Source of the DNA: Verrucomicrobiia bacterium
GTDB lineage: Bacteria > Verrucomicrobiota > Verrucomicrobiia > Limisphaerales > JAEYXS01
NCBI GenBank assembly: GCA_036405135.1
Contig: DASWYF010000047.1
Span: 1-64,000, forward strand
Direction of reading: 5' to 3'
Length of the DNA: 64,000 nucleotides
Part shown: one piece after another, positions 32,712-42,207 of the stretch
Layout: each line of letters begins with the position of its first letter
Position numbering within the stretch: position 1 is the first letter of the stretch
The notes under the pieces: model-generated
What the model saw: the letters and a program-made list of their open reading frames with translations, nothing else
Databases searched by the model: none
Told to the model about the DNA's origin: nothing
Translations under genes and position numbers: made by a program

Positions 32712-33140
32712 ATGAGCTTGCATCCTTATGGACGCCTGACGGCCAGCCGTCTGGAAAAATTTGAAGCGACACTGGGTTTTCCTTTGCCTCCAGATTATCA
32801 TGATTTTTTACTGCAAAGTAATGGCGGCAAATTCCAGGGTGCGACCGTGCTGGTGACCGGCTTGAATGAAAAGGTGGCGCTAGACAGTTTTCTGGGATTA
32901 GACCTGGAACCACGCCTCAACTTGGAGTTCGTGAGCGAAGAGTATCACAAAGACATTCCCCCAGGATGCCTCCTTATCGGCACCGATCCAGGCGGCGGAC
33001 TCGTGCTCCTAAGTACAAACGCCAAATGGAGCGGCATTTACTATTGGGACCACTCGTTCTGGTTTGAAAAATCGACGGCGGAGAACAATATCTACCCGCT
33101 GGCCAGATCGTTGACTGACTTGCTGAGAGCGGTGGGTTAG
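32712..33140 (+). CDS. SUKH (SMI1/KNR4) family protein
   Basis: A 142-residue protein with the SMI1/KNR4 layout: FEATLGFPLPPDYHDFLLQSNGG at the N-terminus (the conserved proline and NGG region), then FVSEEYHKDIPPGCLLIGTD, the usual IGxDxGG/G block, and a Trp-rich C-terminus. SUKH proteins often act as immunity proteins against secreted nuclease toxins, but no toxin gene is near. Starts at 32685 or 32712 are possible; 32712 begins MSLHPYGRLTASRLEKF. It ends 18 bp before the cysteine desulfurase-like gene. Confidence 0.75.
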   Translation: MSLHPYGRLTASRLEKFEATLGFPLPPDYHDFLLQSNGGKFQGATVLVTGLNEKVALDSFLGLDLEPRLNLEFVSEEYHKDIPPGCLLIGTDPGGGLVLLSTNAKWSGIYYWDHSFWFEKSTAENNIYPLARSLTDLLRAVG

Positions 33141-33158
33141 TATCTGGCCGCCGAATTG

Positions 33159-34295
33159 ATGATCTACTTCGACCATAATGCCACGGCCCTGCTAAGCGCT
33201 GCCTCTCGGGAAGCATGGTTGCGTGCGTCAGAAGAGTTCATTGGCAATCCCTCCAGTCCGCATCGCCTGGGCAGCCGCGCAGATCGCGCTCTGAATGAAG
33301 CGCGTGAAGAGCTCGCCGCGTTGCTCGGTTGCGATGCGCTCGACATCGTGTGGACTTCAGGCGCCACGGAATCCAACAACCTCGTCCTCCATCACATTGC
33401 GCAAGATTTGCCGCCGGCTGGTGAGGTGTGGATCTCAGCGATCGAGCACCCTTGTGTGCTGGAGGCAGCGAAGAAGTGGCTGCCGAATCGTCATCGGCTG
33501 TTACCCGTGACACGGGCAGGGTTGATTGATCTGGCGTGGCTGGAGCAGGAGATGAAAAAGAATCGCCCCGCTCTCGTTGTCAGTATGGCAGCGAATAATG
33601 AGACGGGCATTCTCCAGCCTTGGAGCGAAGTGCTGGCGCTCTGTCGCGAAGCAAGCGTGCCGTTCTTTTGTGATGCGGCACAGTGGATCGGCAAGTTGCC
33701 GGGCAAAGGTTTGGGACGTTGCGATTTCGTCAGCGGATCGGCGCACAAGTTTGGTGGTCCCAGGGGAGTTGGTTTCTTGAAATGCCCCAGCAAAGGCAAG
33801 GTGCATCCGTTACTCGTAGGTGGACCACAAGAGGAAGGACGCCGTGCTGGCACTGAGAATGTCGCCGGTGTGCTATCGATGCTTACGGCATTGCGCGAGC
33901 GTGAAGGAGCGTTGGCAAATGGCGCGCATCTTGGCTTGCAAAAGGCCAGGGATGATTTCGAAAAAACTTTGCGTGAGAACTTATCTGGCAGCGATATTGT
34001 GGGTGCTGGCCAGCCACGTTTGTGGAACACCGTTTCCGTGCTGATGCCGGAGGCGGATTGCCAGCAACGCTGGGTGGTGAAACTCGACAAGGCGGGATTC
34101 GCGGTGTCTACCGGTTCGGCCTGTTCCAGCGGAAAAGAAGTGGCATCGCATGTTTTGACGGCCATGGGCTATGGTCCATCTGACTCTAGCCGCGTTTTGC
34201 GCTTTAGTTCCGGTTGGGAGACACCGATAGAAGCTTGGGAAAAGCTGAATGTCGCCCTCAGACAAGTGCAATCCGGAATGAAAAAGACTCTTTAA
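33159..34295 (+). CDS. Cysteine desulfurase family protein (NifS/IscS-like)
   Basis: A 378-residue PLP enzyme of aminotransferase class V. It begins with MIYFDHNATALLS, the standard opening of the NifS/IscS group. TSGATESNN is the cofactor phosphate loop, SAIEHPCVLEA the His that activates PLP, SGSAHKFGGPRGVG contains the PLP Lys, and TGSACSSG contains the active-site Cys. The enzyme releases sulfur from cysteine for Fe-S clusters or thio-modified tRNA. No iscU, sufB or mnmA neighbour is present, so the acceptor is unknown. The TTG just before ATG 33159 is a less likely start. Confidence 0.9.
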   Translation: MIYFDHNATALLSAASREAWLRASEEFIGNPSSPHRLGSRADRALNEAREELAALLGCDALDIVWTSGATESNNLVLHHIAQDLPPAGEVWISAIEHPCVLEAAKKWLPNRHRLLPVTRAGLIDLAWLEQEMKKNRPALVVSMAANNETGILQPWSEVLALCREASVPFFCDAAQWIGKLPGKGLGRCDFVSGSAHKFGGPRGVGFLKCPSKGKVHPLLVGGPQEEGRRAGTENVAGVLSMLTALREREGALANGAHLGLQKARDDFEKTLRENLSGSDIVGAGQPRLWNTVSVLMPEADCQQRWVVKLDKAGFAVSTGSACSSGKEVASHVLTAMGYGPSDSSRVLRFSSGWETPIEAWEKLNVALRQVQSGMKKTL

Positions 34296-34459
34296 GCTGG
34301 CCGACTTGGCCTCTAACCGGTCATTTCTTGCCAAAAACACACCCTTTAACCGAGAATTTTCGTTAAAGTTAGCGAATCCTGTTGACGCTTTTGGGCCTCG
34401 CTGGTCTTCTCAAGTCCTAAGGCGTACCCAATTTGTAGTTAAAGCTTGTTATTACGTCC

Positions 34460-34861
34460 ATGCAGGCAGAGAGCAACAATGCCATACGACCCTTGGTATA
34501 CATCGTGGATGATGAACCCATGATCGGGGAACTCGTCGGGTCGTTTTTGCGGATGGAGGGCATGGACGTTGAGGTGTTTTCCCAGCCCAAAGTGGCCTTG
34601 GCCGCTTTTCAAGCTGCAAACCCCAAGCCTTCGTTACTGCTGACTGATTTCCAGATGCCGGAAATGAGCGGATTGGAACTCATCGCCGCCTGTCGCAACC
34701 TGCATCCAAGTCTTAAGACGATTTCCATCAGCGGCACCATGACCACTGAGGATATGGAATCTTCGGGCATCAAGCCGGATCGTTTCGTTCGCAAGCCATT
34801 CATGCCGTCCGATCTGCGCAAGCCGATGGCCGAATTGCTTGGAATGGAACTCGTCCATTAA
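34460..34861 (+). CDS. Stand-alone response regulator receiver
   Basis: A 133-residue single-domain receiver. IVDDEP is the acidic pair, LLTDFQMPEMSG contains the phosphorylated Asp, the Ser of SISGT corresponds to the conserved Thr/Ser, and RFVRKPF contains the conserved Lys. There is no output domain and no histidine kinase nearby, so it likely acts in a phosphorelay or by protein interaction. A second receiver of similar size is at 42953. A short imperfect stem (TTCCGT/ACGGAA) follows the stop codon. Confidence 0.88.
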   Translation: MQAESNNAIRPLVYIVDDEPMIGELVGSFLRMEGMDVEVFSQPKVALAAFQAANPKPSLLLTDFQMPEMSGLELIAACRNLHPSLKTISISGTMTTEDMESSGIKPDRFVRKPFMPSDLRKPMAELLGMELVH

Positions 34862-34978
34862 GCGCTTCCGTTCTTCACGGAATTTCACTTCACCTCCGGT
34901 TCGGCATCGGTCTCACCGGATACTTGCCCCCGCTCTGACTGAGTGCTAGCGTCTCCGTTCCTTTTTATTAGGGCTGCG

Positions 34979-37810
34979 ATGGACTACAAGAATACGTTGA
35001 ACTTGCCGCAGACGGACTTCTCCATGAAGGCCGATCTGGTGACGCGCGAACCTGAACGCCTGAAAACCTGGCAACAAGCCGGGCTCTACGGCCAGATTCA
35101 GGCCCGCCGCGCTGGTGCGCCGAAATTCGTGCTGCATGATGGACCGCCCTTCGCCAATGGCGATGTGCATATCGGCACCGCGCTCAACAAAATCCTGAAG
35201 GACATCATCATCAAGTATCAGACCTTGCGCGGCAATGACGCCCCGTATGTGCCCGGTTGGGACTGCCATGGCCTGCCCATCGAGGCCAAGGTCTCGCAAG
35301 AACTGCGCAAGGCCGGTAACGAAACCGCCGATGCCGCCACCATCCGCACCGCGTGCGATGCCTACGCGCGCAAATACATTGATCTGCAACGCTCACAGTT
35401 CAAACGCTTGGGCGTGTTCGGTGATTGGGAGAATCCGTATCTCACCTTGAACAAGGAATACGAGGCCGCGGAGCTGTGCCTCTTTGCCGACATCGTCGCG
35501 CAAGGTTTCGTGTATCGCGGCAAGAAGCCGGTGTATTGGAGCATCCCTTACAAGACCGCGCTAGCGGAAGCGGAAGTGGAATATAACGACCACGTGAGCC
35601 AGTCCGTATATGTGAAGTTCCCTGTGGTCGGTCATAAGGGCTTGAATCTGCTGATCTGGACGACGACGCCTTGGACCTTGCCCGCGAACCTCGCGGTGGC
35701 GTTCAATCCGAAGCTGTATTACTCCATCGTGCAAGCGGATGACGCCGCTTACATCGTGTGCGATGCCCTGCTGGGCAAAGTCGCGGAGAAGTGCAACTGG
35801 AGCAATTGGAACATCGTTCGCTCGGTCGGCGCAGATGATTTCGCAGCTCTTGAGTATCAGCATCCGTTCTGCAATCGCACGGGCAAGTTGTATCCGGCGG
35901 ATTTCGTCGAAGACACCGCCGGTACCGGCTTCGTGCACATCGCCCCCGGTCACGGTACTGAAGATTATAACCTCGGCCGCAGCCTCGGTCTGCCGGTGTA
36001 TTCACCAGTGGATGACAACGGCTGCCTTGCACATACGAATGATCTGCCGGTCGAGCAACAGATGCCCGCGGAACTCATCGGCCTCTCCACGCTGGAGAAG
36101 AATGGAGCGAGCGCGGCGAATGAGGGCGTGTTGAATATCCTGAAAGCGGGCAATTACCTCGCGCATCAGGAAGCATATTCGCACAGCTATCCGCATTGCT
36201 GGCGCAGCAAGACGCCCATCATCTTCCGCGCGATGGATCAGTGGTTCATCCGAATCGACCATGTTGCTGGCAAAGATGGCAAGACCTTCCGCCAAAACGC
36301 GCTCGCTGAGATCGATCGCGTGGCGTGGGTGCCGGATTGGGGTGTCAATCGTATCAAGGGCGCGGTGCAATCGCGTCCGGACTGGTGCATCTCGCGTCAA
36401 CGCACGTGGGGCGTACCGATCCCGGCATTCTACGATGCGCAGAAGAATGCGATCCTTGATGCCGCCGTGATCCGCAATGTCGCCGCGCTCGTCGAGAAGC
36501 ATGGTTCCAACGTGTGGTTCGAGAAATCCGCCACGGAACTGTGGGCGCTCGTGAAGCCCGCTGATTGGAAAGGTGCGGATGCCGTGGCCAAATCGAACGA
36601 CACGCTCGATGTGTGGATCGATTCCGGTTCGTCCTCACGCGCCGTTATCGCGCAGCGTAGTGAATTGCGCGGCAAGGGTGACAAGCCGTTCCAGGCGGAT
36701 GTCTATCTGGAAGGCTCCGATCAGCATCGTGGCTGGTTCCAGTCTTCATTACTGCTCTCGCTCGCGGGTAATGGGGCCGCGCCATACAAGACCGTGCTGA
36801 CGCATGGTTTCATGGTGGATGCGGATCGCGAGAAGATCTCGAAGAGCAAGCAAGGCGGCTACGAGAAACCGCAGACTGCTGAAGCTTACGTGAAGCAATG
36901 GGGCGCGGATGTGGTGCGCCTGTGGGTGTCCTCACAAGATTACCGCAGCGATATCGTGGTGAGCGAAGAGCGCATCAAGAAAGTCGCGGAGACCTATCGC
37001 GGCATCCGCAACTGCCTGCGCTACCAGCTCTCGAATCTCTATGACTTCAATCCCGCAACGGACAGTGTGGCGGATGAAAAGCTGACGGGCATTGACCGCT
37101 GGGTGTTGGGCGAGTTCGCGAAATTGGAAGAGGCCGTGCTGGCCGCTTACAACGCGTATGAGTTCCACGTCGTGTATCAGAAGATCAGCCAGTTCGTGGC
37201 GGTGGAGCTTTCCTCCATCTACCACGATGTGCTGAAAGACCGCCTCTATACGGATGCGGCGAATTCAGCGCGTCGCCGCTCCAGCCAGACGGTCATGTAT
37301 CGTTTGGTGAGCAGCCTGTGCCAGATACTTGCCCCGCTCCTCGCTTACACGGCGGATGAAGCGTGGGAATTCATCCCCGGCAAGAAAGGCACTTCGGTGC
37401 ATGCGTCCGATTGGAAGCCGACGAGTTTTGCCCGCACGGAAGCGGAACAAGACGCGTGGAAAACGTTGTTCGCTCTGCGCGAAGCGGCGTTGCCAGAATT
37501 GGAAAAGGCGCGTCAATCCAAGCTCATCGGCAAGGCGCTCGAAGCCAGCCTGGCCATCACCGGCAAAGCGGAAACGCTGAAGGCCGCACAAGCGAACGAA
37601 GCGGATTTGCGCGAGTTGCTGAACGTCTCGCAAGTCACTTTCACCGTTGGCGAGAATGACATCGTGATGTTCACCGTGAACAAAGCCTCCGGCCAAAAGT
37701 GCGAACGCTGCTGGCACTGGGAAAACGACATCGGCCAAAACACCGAGCATCCGACCTTATGCGGACGTTGCGTGGTGGCAGTGAAGGTTTCCTTGTCGGG
37801 TAAGGCGTAG
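34979..37810 (+). CDS. ileS: Isoleucyl-tRNA synthetase
   Basis: Charges tRNA-Ile. The 943-residue class I enzyme has all expected landmarks: PPFANGDVHIGTALNK (HIGH motif, near residue 62), GWDCHGLPIEAKV, the editing domain (about 200-400, with TTPWTLPANLAVAF), KISKSKQGG (KMSKS motif, near 618), and a C-terminal zinc site with CERCWHW and CGRCV. ATG 34979 begins MDYKNTLNLPQTDFSMK, the usual bacterial start; the upstream frame is unconserved. The Zn-binding tail marks the common bacterial type. It is followed by a terminator shared with the convergent gene. Confidence 0.97.
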   Translation: MDYKNTLNLPQTDFSMKADLVTREPERLKTWQQAGLYGQIQARRAGAPKFVLHDGPPFANGDVHIGTALNKILKDIIIKYQTLRGNDAPYVPGWDCHGLPIEAKVSQELRKAGNETADAATIRTACDAYARKYIDLQRSQFKRLGVFGDWENPYLTLNKEYEAAELCLFADIVAQGFVYRGKKPVYWSIPYKTALAEAEVEYNDHVSQSVYVKFPVVGHKGLNLLIWTTTPWTLPANLAVAFNPKLYYSIVQADDAAYIVCDALLGKVAEKCNWSNWNIVRSVGADDFAALEYQHPFCNRTGKLYPADFVEDTAGTGFVHIAPGHGTEDYNLGRSLGLPVYSPVDDNGCLAHTNDLPVEQQMPAELIGLSTLEKNGASAANEGVLNILKAGNYLAHQEAYSHSYPHCWRSKTPIIFRAMDQWFIRIDHVAGKDGKTFRQNALAEIDRVAWVPDWGVNRIKGAVQSRPDWCISRQRTWGVPIPAFYDAQKNAILDAAVIRNVAALVEKHGSNVWFEKSATELWALVKPADWKGADAVAKSNDTLDVWIDSGSSSRAVIAQRSELRGKGDKPFQADVYLEGSDQHRGWFQSSLLLSLAGNGAAPYKTVLTHGFMVDADREKISKSKQGGYEKPQTAEAYVKQWGADVVRLWVSSQDYRSDIVVSEERIKKVAETYRGIRNCLRYQLSNLYDFNPATDSVADEKLTGIDRWVLGEFAKLEEAVLAAYNAYEFHVVYQKISQFVAVELSSIYHDVLKDRLYTDAANSARRRSSQTVMYRLVSSLCQILAPLLAYTADEAWEFIPGKKGTSVHASDWKPTSFARTEAEQDAWKTLFALREAALPELEKARQSKLIGKALEASLAITGKAETLKAAQANEADLRELLNVSQVTFTVGENDIVMFTVNKASGQKCERCWHWENDIGQNTEHPTLCGRCVVAVKVSLSGKA

Positions 37811-37852
37811 TTAGTTACGCCTCCTGTTCCCGCAGCTACATTGGGAAGTTTC

Positions 37853-37890
37853 AAACCGGGCGTGAGAGAAATCTCCGCCCGGTTTTCTTT
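37853..37890. terminator. Bidirectional terminator after ileS
   Basis: AAACCGGGCG (37853-37862) pairs with CGCCCGGTTT (37876-37885) around a 13-nt loop. A T-rich tail follows on + and it also closes the convergent gene on -. Confidence 0.75.
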
Positions 37891-37894
37891 TGCC

Positions 37895-38608
37895 TCAATC
37901 CACACCCAAGTCCTCAATGAACCGGGCATCTACATGATACTGCTCGGCACCGATGCCCAACTGCTCAATGACGATCTCCTTCACTCTCTTGGCCACCCGC
38001 GCACTATCCCACTCATTGATCATCCCTTCGGCTTTCGTCCATTCCTGCGGCACCACTGCATTGATTAGATCGCTGATGGTCACCAGTCTCTCCGGCAAGA
38101 TCACTCGACGATGCTCAAACATACCAGCAACCCAGCTCTCCACGCGTATAGCGATAGGTATTGAGAAAATGAGCATCAAAACGCCGAGGAGAATGTGGAA
38201 ATAGCCTGCGATCACGATACACACAGCCATCGTGGTTAAAAATACAGCAGTGCGAAGCCGGTTAACCGGTTTAGGATATTCCAAATGTGGCCAAAAATCT
38301 GCCTCAAGAGCCATGGCTTCACGCAATCTTATCCAAGCTGGTTGAATTCCGGTAGTCGGCAAGATCTGTGTCAGTTGTGTATCAGGCCGGATCTGATTTC
38401 TGTTCACTCCCAGTGCACTGATGCACGCCCGACGAAATTGATAGAAGCCCGCCCGTGAAGTGCATCGTTTCTGACCGCCATAGACCGTGCGCATGATATG
38501 GTCGATCACATCCCTCGGAGTCCTCATGCCTGCGGCATCCGCATCCGATATCTCAATGCCAAATTCTTCCTCAAAGGCCATGACCAGTTCTACGCTGTCC
38601 AGTCCCAT
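37895..38608 (-). CDS. Membrane protein with two half acyl-carrier domains
   Basis: A 237-residue protein. It starts MGLDSVELVMAFEEEFGIEI, the second half of an acyl carrier protein with the Ser that carries phosphopantetheine (DSVEL). Residues about 120-155 form one or two membrane segments (VFLTTMAVCIVIAGYFHILL). The C-terminus, VKEIVIEQLGIGAEQY to FIEDLGVD, matches the first half of an ACP and stops exactly where the Ser motif would follow. This split order may be a genuine family design in Planctomycetota and Verrucomicrobiota. An in-frame stop lies 7 codons upstream, so no complete N-terminal ACP exists. Function unknown. Confidence 0.75.
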   Translation of the reverse strand: MGLDSVELVMAFEEEFGIEISDADAAGMRTPRDVIDHIMRTVYGGQKRCTSRAGFYQFRRACISALGVNRNQIRPDTQLTQILPTTGIQPAWIRLREAMALEADFWPHLEYPKPVNRLRTAVFLTTMAVCIVIAGYFHILLGVLMLIFSIPIAIRVESWVAGMFEHRRVILPERLVTISDLINAVVPQEWTKAEGMINEWDSARVAKRVKEIVIEQLGIGAEQYHVDARFIEDLGVD

Positions 38609-38724
38609 ATCTCCAGCCAGCCACTCTCAGGCATTTCTGGCAATCGAAATCTCGCCTCAGAAAACCGTGTGAATTTTCCTTCGGCAAGCCTGGGCTTCCT
38701 GTGCTACGCTAGGCGGAACGAACT

Positions 38725-39159
38725 GTGAAAGAGTTTTTCATACGCTGGATCAATACGACGGTGGCCGTGCTCATCGCGGCGCACATCATCCCGGGCATCG
38801 GCTATGATCGCTTTGCCGATCTGATAGTGGCGTCATTGCTGTTGGGCATACTAAACGCCATTGCCCGCCCCATCTTGATGCTGCTTTCCCTGCCGCTTTT
38901 GCTGCTGACGCTGGGATTGTTCCTCTTGGTGATCAATGCCGGCCTGCTCTACCTCGTAGGATGGATGGTGAAAGGCTTTCACGTCGGTGGATTCTGGGCA
39001 GCCTTCTTCGGCGCACTGGTCATCAGCATCGCGAGCATGTTCCTCAATGCCCTGACCGGCACAGGCAAGGGCAATGTGAAGGTGAAGAGCAGTTCCAGCC
39101 GTGAGCAGGAGAAACGCCGCGATGATGACAAGGGCGGCGGGCCGATCATCGATGTGTAA
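38725..39159 (+). CDS. Phage holin family IV-like membrane protein
   Basis: A 144-residue protein with four transmembrane segments in residues 5-110 (for example VAVLIAAHIIPGIGY and LLLLTLGLFLLVINAGLLYL) and a charged, glycine-rich tail. It matches the family annotated as phage holin superfamily IV (PF04020), present in most bacterial genomes without prophages, so a holin role is not implied. The sequence IARPILMLLSLP is the conserved core. The start is GTG at 38725. It diverges from the split-ACP gene and has no phage genes around it. Confidence 0.85.
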   Translation: MKEFFIRWINTTVAVLIAAHIIPGIGYDRFADLIVASLLLGILNAIARPILMLLSLPLLLLTLGLFLLVINAGLLYLVGWMVKGFHVGGFWAAFFGALVISIASMFLNALTGTGKGNVKVKSSSSREQEKRRDDDKGGGPIIDV

Positions 39160-39241
39160 AGAGAGGCGGCTAAGGCCACTTCAAAATTCTTCCGTCTGCA
39201 TCATTCAATCTTAGTCGCTACGACTTACAGAGTCGCGCCCC

Positions 39242-39859
39242 TCAGAGCCTGCGGTAAGCAGCATATCGCGTCGGAATCCCTTCAGCATTGAAGCCGCGCT
39301 CAAAATCCGTTTTCACGGCGCTCAATTCTTCCGGTGTTTCGATGCGTTCGAACTTCGGGTTCGCATCAAACACTGTCACCATCTGCTCGTGATAATCCGC
39401 ATCATCCGTGCGCAGGTAAATGATGCCGCGATCTTTCAGCACGCGATGAACCAGATCGGTGAAGCGTTCGTTCACGAGGCGGTTCTTACGATGCTTCTTC
39501 TTGGGCCACGGATCGGGGAAGTAGATGTGCATGATGTCCGTGGAATCCGCCGGCAAAAGATACTCCACGAAGTAAGCAGCCTCAATGCGCATGCCGCGCA
39601 AGTTCTGCAAACCTTGTCGTTGCCCCTTGCGATCAATCTTGCGCAAACGGCCCAACAATCTTTCCACGCCGAGAAAATTATACTCGGGATGCTGTGACGT
39701 GTATTGGATGAGGAAGGAGCCATCCCCAGCCCCGATCTCCACCTGAAGTGGCTGCGCTTTGGAGAACATCGAGCCAATGTTCAACGGCTCGAAGAACGAT
39801 TGAGGACGATGGACCAGCGTAGGCGCCGGTGCGGCTGTAGATGAAGGAGACTGGCTCAC
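39242..39859 (-). CDS. trmB: tRNA (guanine-N7-)-methyltransferase
   Basis: Makes m7G46 in the tRNA variable loop using S-adenosylmethionine. The 205-residue protein has the SAM site VEIGAGDGSFLIQY, FLGVERLLGR, then the diagnostic HIYFPDPWPKKKHRKNR and RLVNERF, and a C-terminal TDFERGFNAEGIPTRYAAYR that fits the tRNA-contacting end. Its start codon overlaps the stop of the FIST gene by 4 bp (ATGA), so the two are translationally coupled although no link in function is known. Confidence 0.95.
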   Translation of the reverse strand: MSQSPSSTAAPAPTLVHRPQSFFEPLNIGSMFSKAQPLQVEIGAGDGSFLIQYTSQHPEYNFLGVERLLGRLRKIDRKGQRQGLQNLRGMRIEAAYFVEYLLPADSTDIMHIYFPDPWPKKKHRKNRLVNERFTDLVHRVLKDRGIIYLRTDDADYHEQMVTVFDANPKFERIETPEELSAVKTDFERGFNAEGIPTRYAAYRRL

Positions 39860-41064
39860 GATTGCGTTTCTTTCTGGGCGCGGCTGACAAAGAGCGCGAG
39901 GGACGCTGTGTAACCGTGCAGGAAATTTTTATCACCGATGGGACCGATCTCGCCATTGCAGAAGAAACCGGTGAGAGCGGTGGTGCCGAGCTCGCGCTGG
40001 ATCATATCGGCATCATGATTCGGCTCGCCGAAAAGGCCCGTGCCGCGACCATTGCAGCAATGTAATGACCCGCCAAAGATGGTGCGACCAGCAAGAGTTT
40101 TCTTCGCTCGTTCCAGCAAGGCATGCATGTCCTCTGTAGCAGCAGAGGCATCGCGACGTTGAAATTGAATGGTCTGCCCCGCACGCGGAAATGCACCCAC
40201 GACGAGCACGCCTTTCCCCGGATCGCCACCCACGAGATTGCGGATAAGGAAATCGCCGCGATGAAATTCCTCAAGGTATTCATTCACGACCAGACCCACG
40301 AAGAGATTGCCGCGCAACTTCGACTTCTCATTGTCCGGAAGTTTCTCGAAGGTTTCCGTGAGGATGGAATAGGCGGGCTTGTTGCCGATCTCGAAGATCA
40401 GGTTGCCATCCGTGCGCGTGATGGTCCATGTCTCGCCGATGGGCGTGCAGCCTTGGGAAATGACACTGGTGATCTCCACATCTCCGGCGACGGATAACGC
40501 CACGCCACCTTCTTCAAACACATCACCATTCAGATAGATCTGAGTGTTGCGCTCCTGATACACCCCGCTCGCCAGACCGCCTACGATCGGCAGAGGCGCG
40601 TAAGCCGCGTTCCATTGCTTTAGCCAGTTCTCCGCATCCAGATTGAAAGGATCGGCGAAGACGAGCCAGCCGTTCGTGTCTTCACGTTGCACGCCCATCT
40701 CCTCCGGCCAGTAGGAGCGATCCGTGCAGCTATCCACCTGTTCTTGCGTAAAACGCTTAGCCGTGAGTTTGGCTCCCGGAAGATAGTAGAGCCCCAGCAC
40801 GAGGCCGGGCTTTTCCTCGATCTCATGGCGACCGCACACCAGGCTTTCACTGGAACAACCGACGAGCAACGGGATGCGCGCGTGCAGGCGCAAGGTCTCC
40901 AGCACTTGAGCCGCGTGAGGGAAGAAATGCGGCGTCATGAAGACGAGGCCCAAGCTGACTTGGGGCGTCTCCAACTGGTTACGAAGGTTCGCGGCCCAGG
41001 TTTCCAGCCCGGCCTCGTCATACTCCCCCGCCCAATGTCCGCAAACCGCATACGGCGTCCGCAT
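39856..41064 (-). CDS. FIST-domain sensory protein
   Basis: A 402-residue protein made of FIST_N (about 15-215; VFMTPHFFPHAAQVLETLR, LLVGCSSESLVCG and a conserved LPIVGGLASG) and FIST_C (about 220-390; AYSILTETFEKLP, FGGSLHCCNGRGTGLFG and ALTGFFCNGEIGPIG). FIST proteins are thought to bind small ligands such as amino acids in signalling. No kinase or cyclase gene is attached here; the gene overlaps trmB downstream by 4 bp. It has no signal peptide, so it acts in the cytoplasm. Confidence 0.9.
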   Translation of the reverse strand: MRTPYAVCGHWAGEYDEAGLETWAANLRNQLETPQVSLGLVFMTPHFFPHAAQVLETLRLHARIPLLVGCSSESLVCGRHEIEEKPGLVLGLYYLPGAKLTAKRFTQEQVDSCTDRSYWPEEMGVQREDTNGWLVFADPFNLDAENWLKQWNAAYAPLPIVGGLASGVYQERNTQIYLNGDVFEEGGVALSVAGDVEITSVISQGCTPIGETWTITRTDGNLIFEIGNKPAYSILTETFEKLPDNEKSKLRGNLFVGLVVNEYLEEFHRGDFLIRNLVGGDPGKGVLVVGAFPRAGQTIQFQRRDASAATEDMHALLERAKKTLAGRTIFGGSLHCCNGRGTGLFGEPNHDADMIQRELGTTALTGFFCNGEIGPIGDKNFLHGYTASLALFVSRAQKETQS

Positions 41065-41103
41065 GGGAGGATTCTAACTATGGATAGGACAGGAGTAAAA
41101 TGG

Positions 41104-41133
41104 TTTAGCCACGGATGAAACACAGAATCACAC
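41104..41133. repeat. Dispersed repeat, GCCAC-GATG-ACACAG type
   Basis: AGCCACGGATGAAACACAGA then ATCACACAG resembles 53014-53042 (GCCACTGATGGAACACAGAA). The sequence CTGCCTCCTCACGTCAGCAGCTAC at 41151 onward also recalls motifs at 3748-3780 and 37818-37840. Confidence 0.45.
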
Positions 41134-41174
41134 AGTCAGAACTGCAAGCTCTGCCTCCTCACGTCAGCAGCTAC

Positions 41175-42128
41175 TTAGCTGCGCAGGAAGTAACCGCGTT
41201 GCTTCTCGCTGATCGGCAGGCTCACGTGCTCCATCACGGCCAGCATGTCTTCCCACACCTTGCGCTTCTCGCTGGGCGCCTGATTACGCAGAAGATATGC
41301 TGGGTGAAATGTCGGCATCACGGGAATGCCCTGAAAACTCATCCAGTTGCCGCGCTGCTTAGTGATCGGTATCGCCTTGCCGAAAAGGCCTTCCACCGCT
41401 GTGGCTCCCAACGCCACCAACACCTTGGGCCGGATGATGTCGATCTGCTCGAGCAGATACGGGATGCAGGTTTTCATCTCATCCGGCGTGGGCTTGCGAT
41501 TTCCTGGCGCACCCGGCGGCATGTCAGGACGGCATTTCAAAATGTTCCCGATGTAAACGGTGCTGCGAGATTGCCCCATCGCCTGGATGATCTTCGTGAG
41601 CAATTGCCCCGCTGCCCCCACGAACGGTTCGCCTTGCGCATCTTCATCTGCTCCCGGTGCTTCCCCTACGAACATGATGTCCGCATTGATATTGCCCACG
41701 CCGAAGACGACTTGAGTGCGTGCAGCGACGAGGTTCGCGCATTTCACACAAGCCAAAGCGCGTGCACGCAGATCGGCCATCGCCGCTTCCTTCGCCTCGG
41801 GAGACAAGGGCGCTTTGGTCGGAGCAGGCGCAGCAGCACCCACTGGAGTTGCGATTTCTCTAGCCGGAACAGGAGGCCTGGAAACAGCCGGTGCTGCGGG
41901 TGCCTGAGTAACAGCGAAAGCTGAGGACAATCTTTGCGCCGGACGAGCAGCCTCGGAGGCGGGTGATGCCGCTCGAGCTGGCGCAGCAGCAGAGGCCGAT
42001 GCAGTCGCAGGTGCGGTGAGCGCCTTGAGAGCGGCATTATCCACCGTCACAAAACGTGTTCCGCGCGCTTTCAGTTGCTGCAGGTGCTCGATGGTCGCTT
42101 CGAGCAGTTGGTCGTATTCACCCGGCAT
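41175..42128 (-). CDS. Uracil-DNA glycosylase, type 4 (Fe-S)
   Basis: Removes uracil from DNA in base excision repair. The C-terminal 200 residues carry the family 4 motifs [25 protein letters not shown] and [12 protein letters not shown]; the last holds the catalytic loop His. Cysteines in ACVKC, ILKCRP and TCIPYL can supply the 4Fe-4S cluster. An N-terminal extension of about 110 residues (Ala/Pro-rich, including a helical [19 protein letters not shown]) resembles the extensions of bacterial family 4 enzymes that contact the polymerase machinery. The frame is complete at 317 residues. Confidence 0.93.
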   Translation of the reverse strand: MPGEYDQLLEATIEHLQQLKARGTRFVTVDNAALKALTAPATASASAAAPARAASPASEAARPAQRLSSAFAVTQAPAAPAVSRPPVPAREIATPVGAAAPAPTKAPLSPEAKEAAMADLRARALACVKCANLVAARTQVVFGVGNINADIMFVGEAPGADEDAQGEPFVGAAGQLLTKIIQAMGQSRSTVYIGNILKCRPDMPPGAPGNRKPTPDEMKTCIPYLLEQIDIIRPKVLVALGATAVEGLFGKAIPITKQRGNWMSFQGIPVMPTFHPAYLLRNQAPSEKRKVWEDMLAVMEHVSLPISEKQRGYFLRS

Positions 42129-42207
42129 GTTGGGGACATGGTAAGATACCGGACGCTGAGTTCACGAAAAAATTGAGCCTCCAGCGAACCTTCTTTATAG
42201 TCACCGT

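Noticed and set aside
32712-33140. A toxin-immunity locus suggested by the SUKH gene
   Set aside because: No polymorphic toxin or secretion gene is adjacent, so only the single gene is reported.
38725-39159. Prophage suggested by the holin-family gene
   Set aside because: No phage structural, lysis or replication gene is near, and this membrane family is common outside phages.
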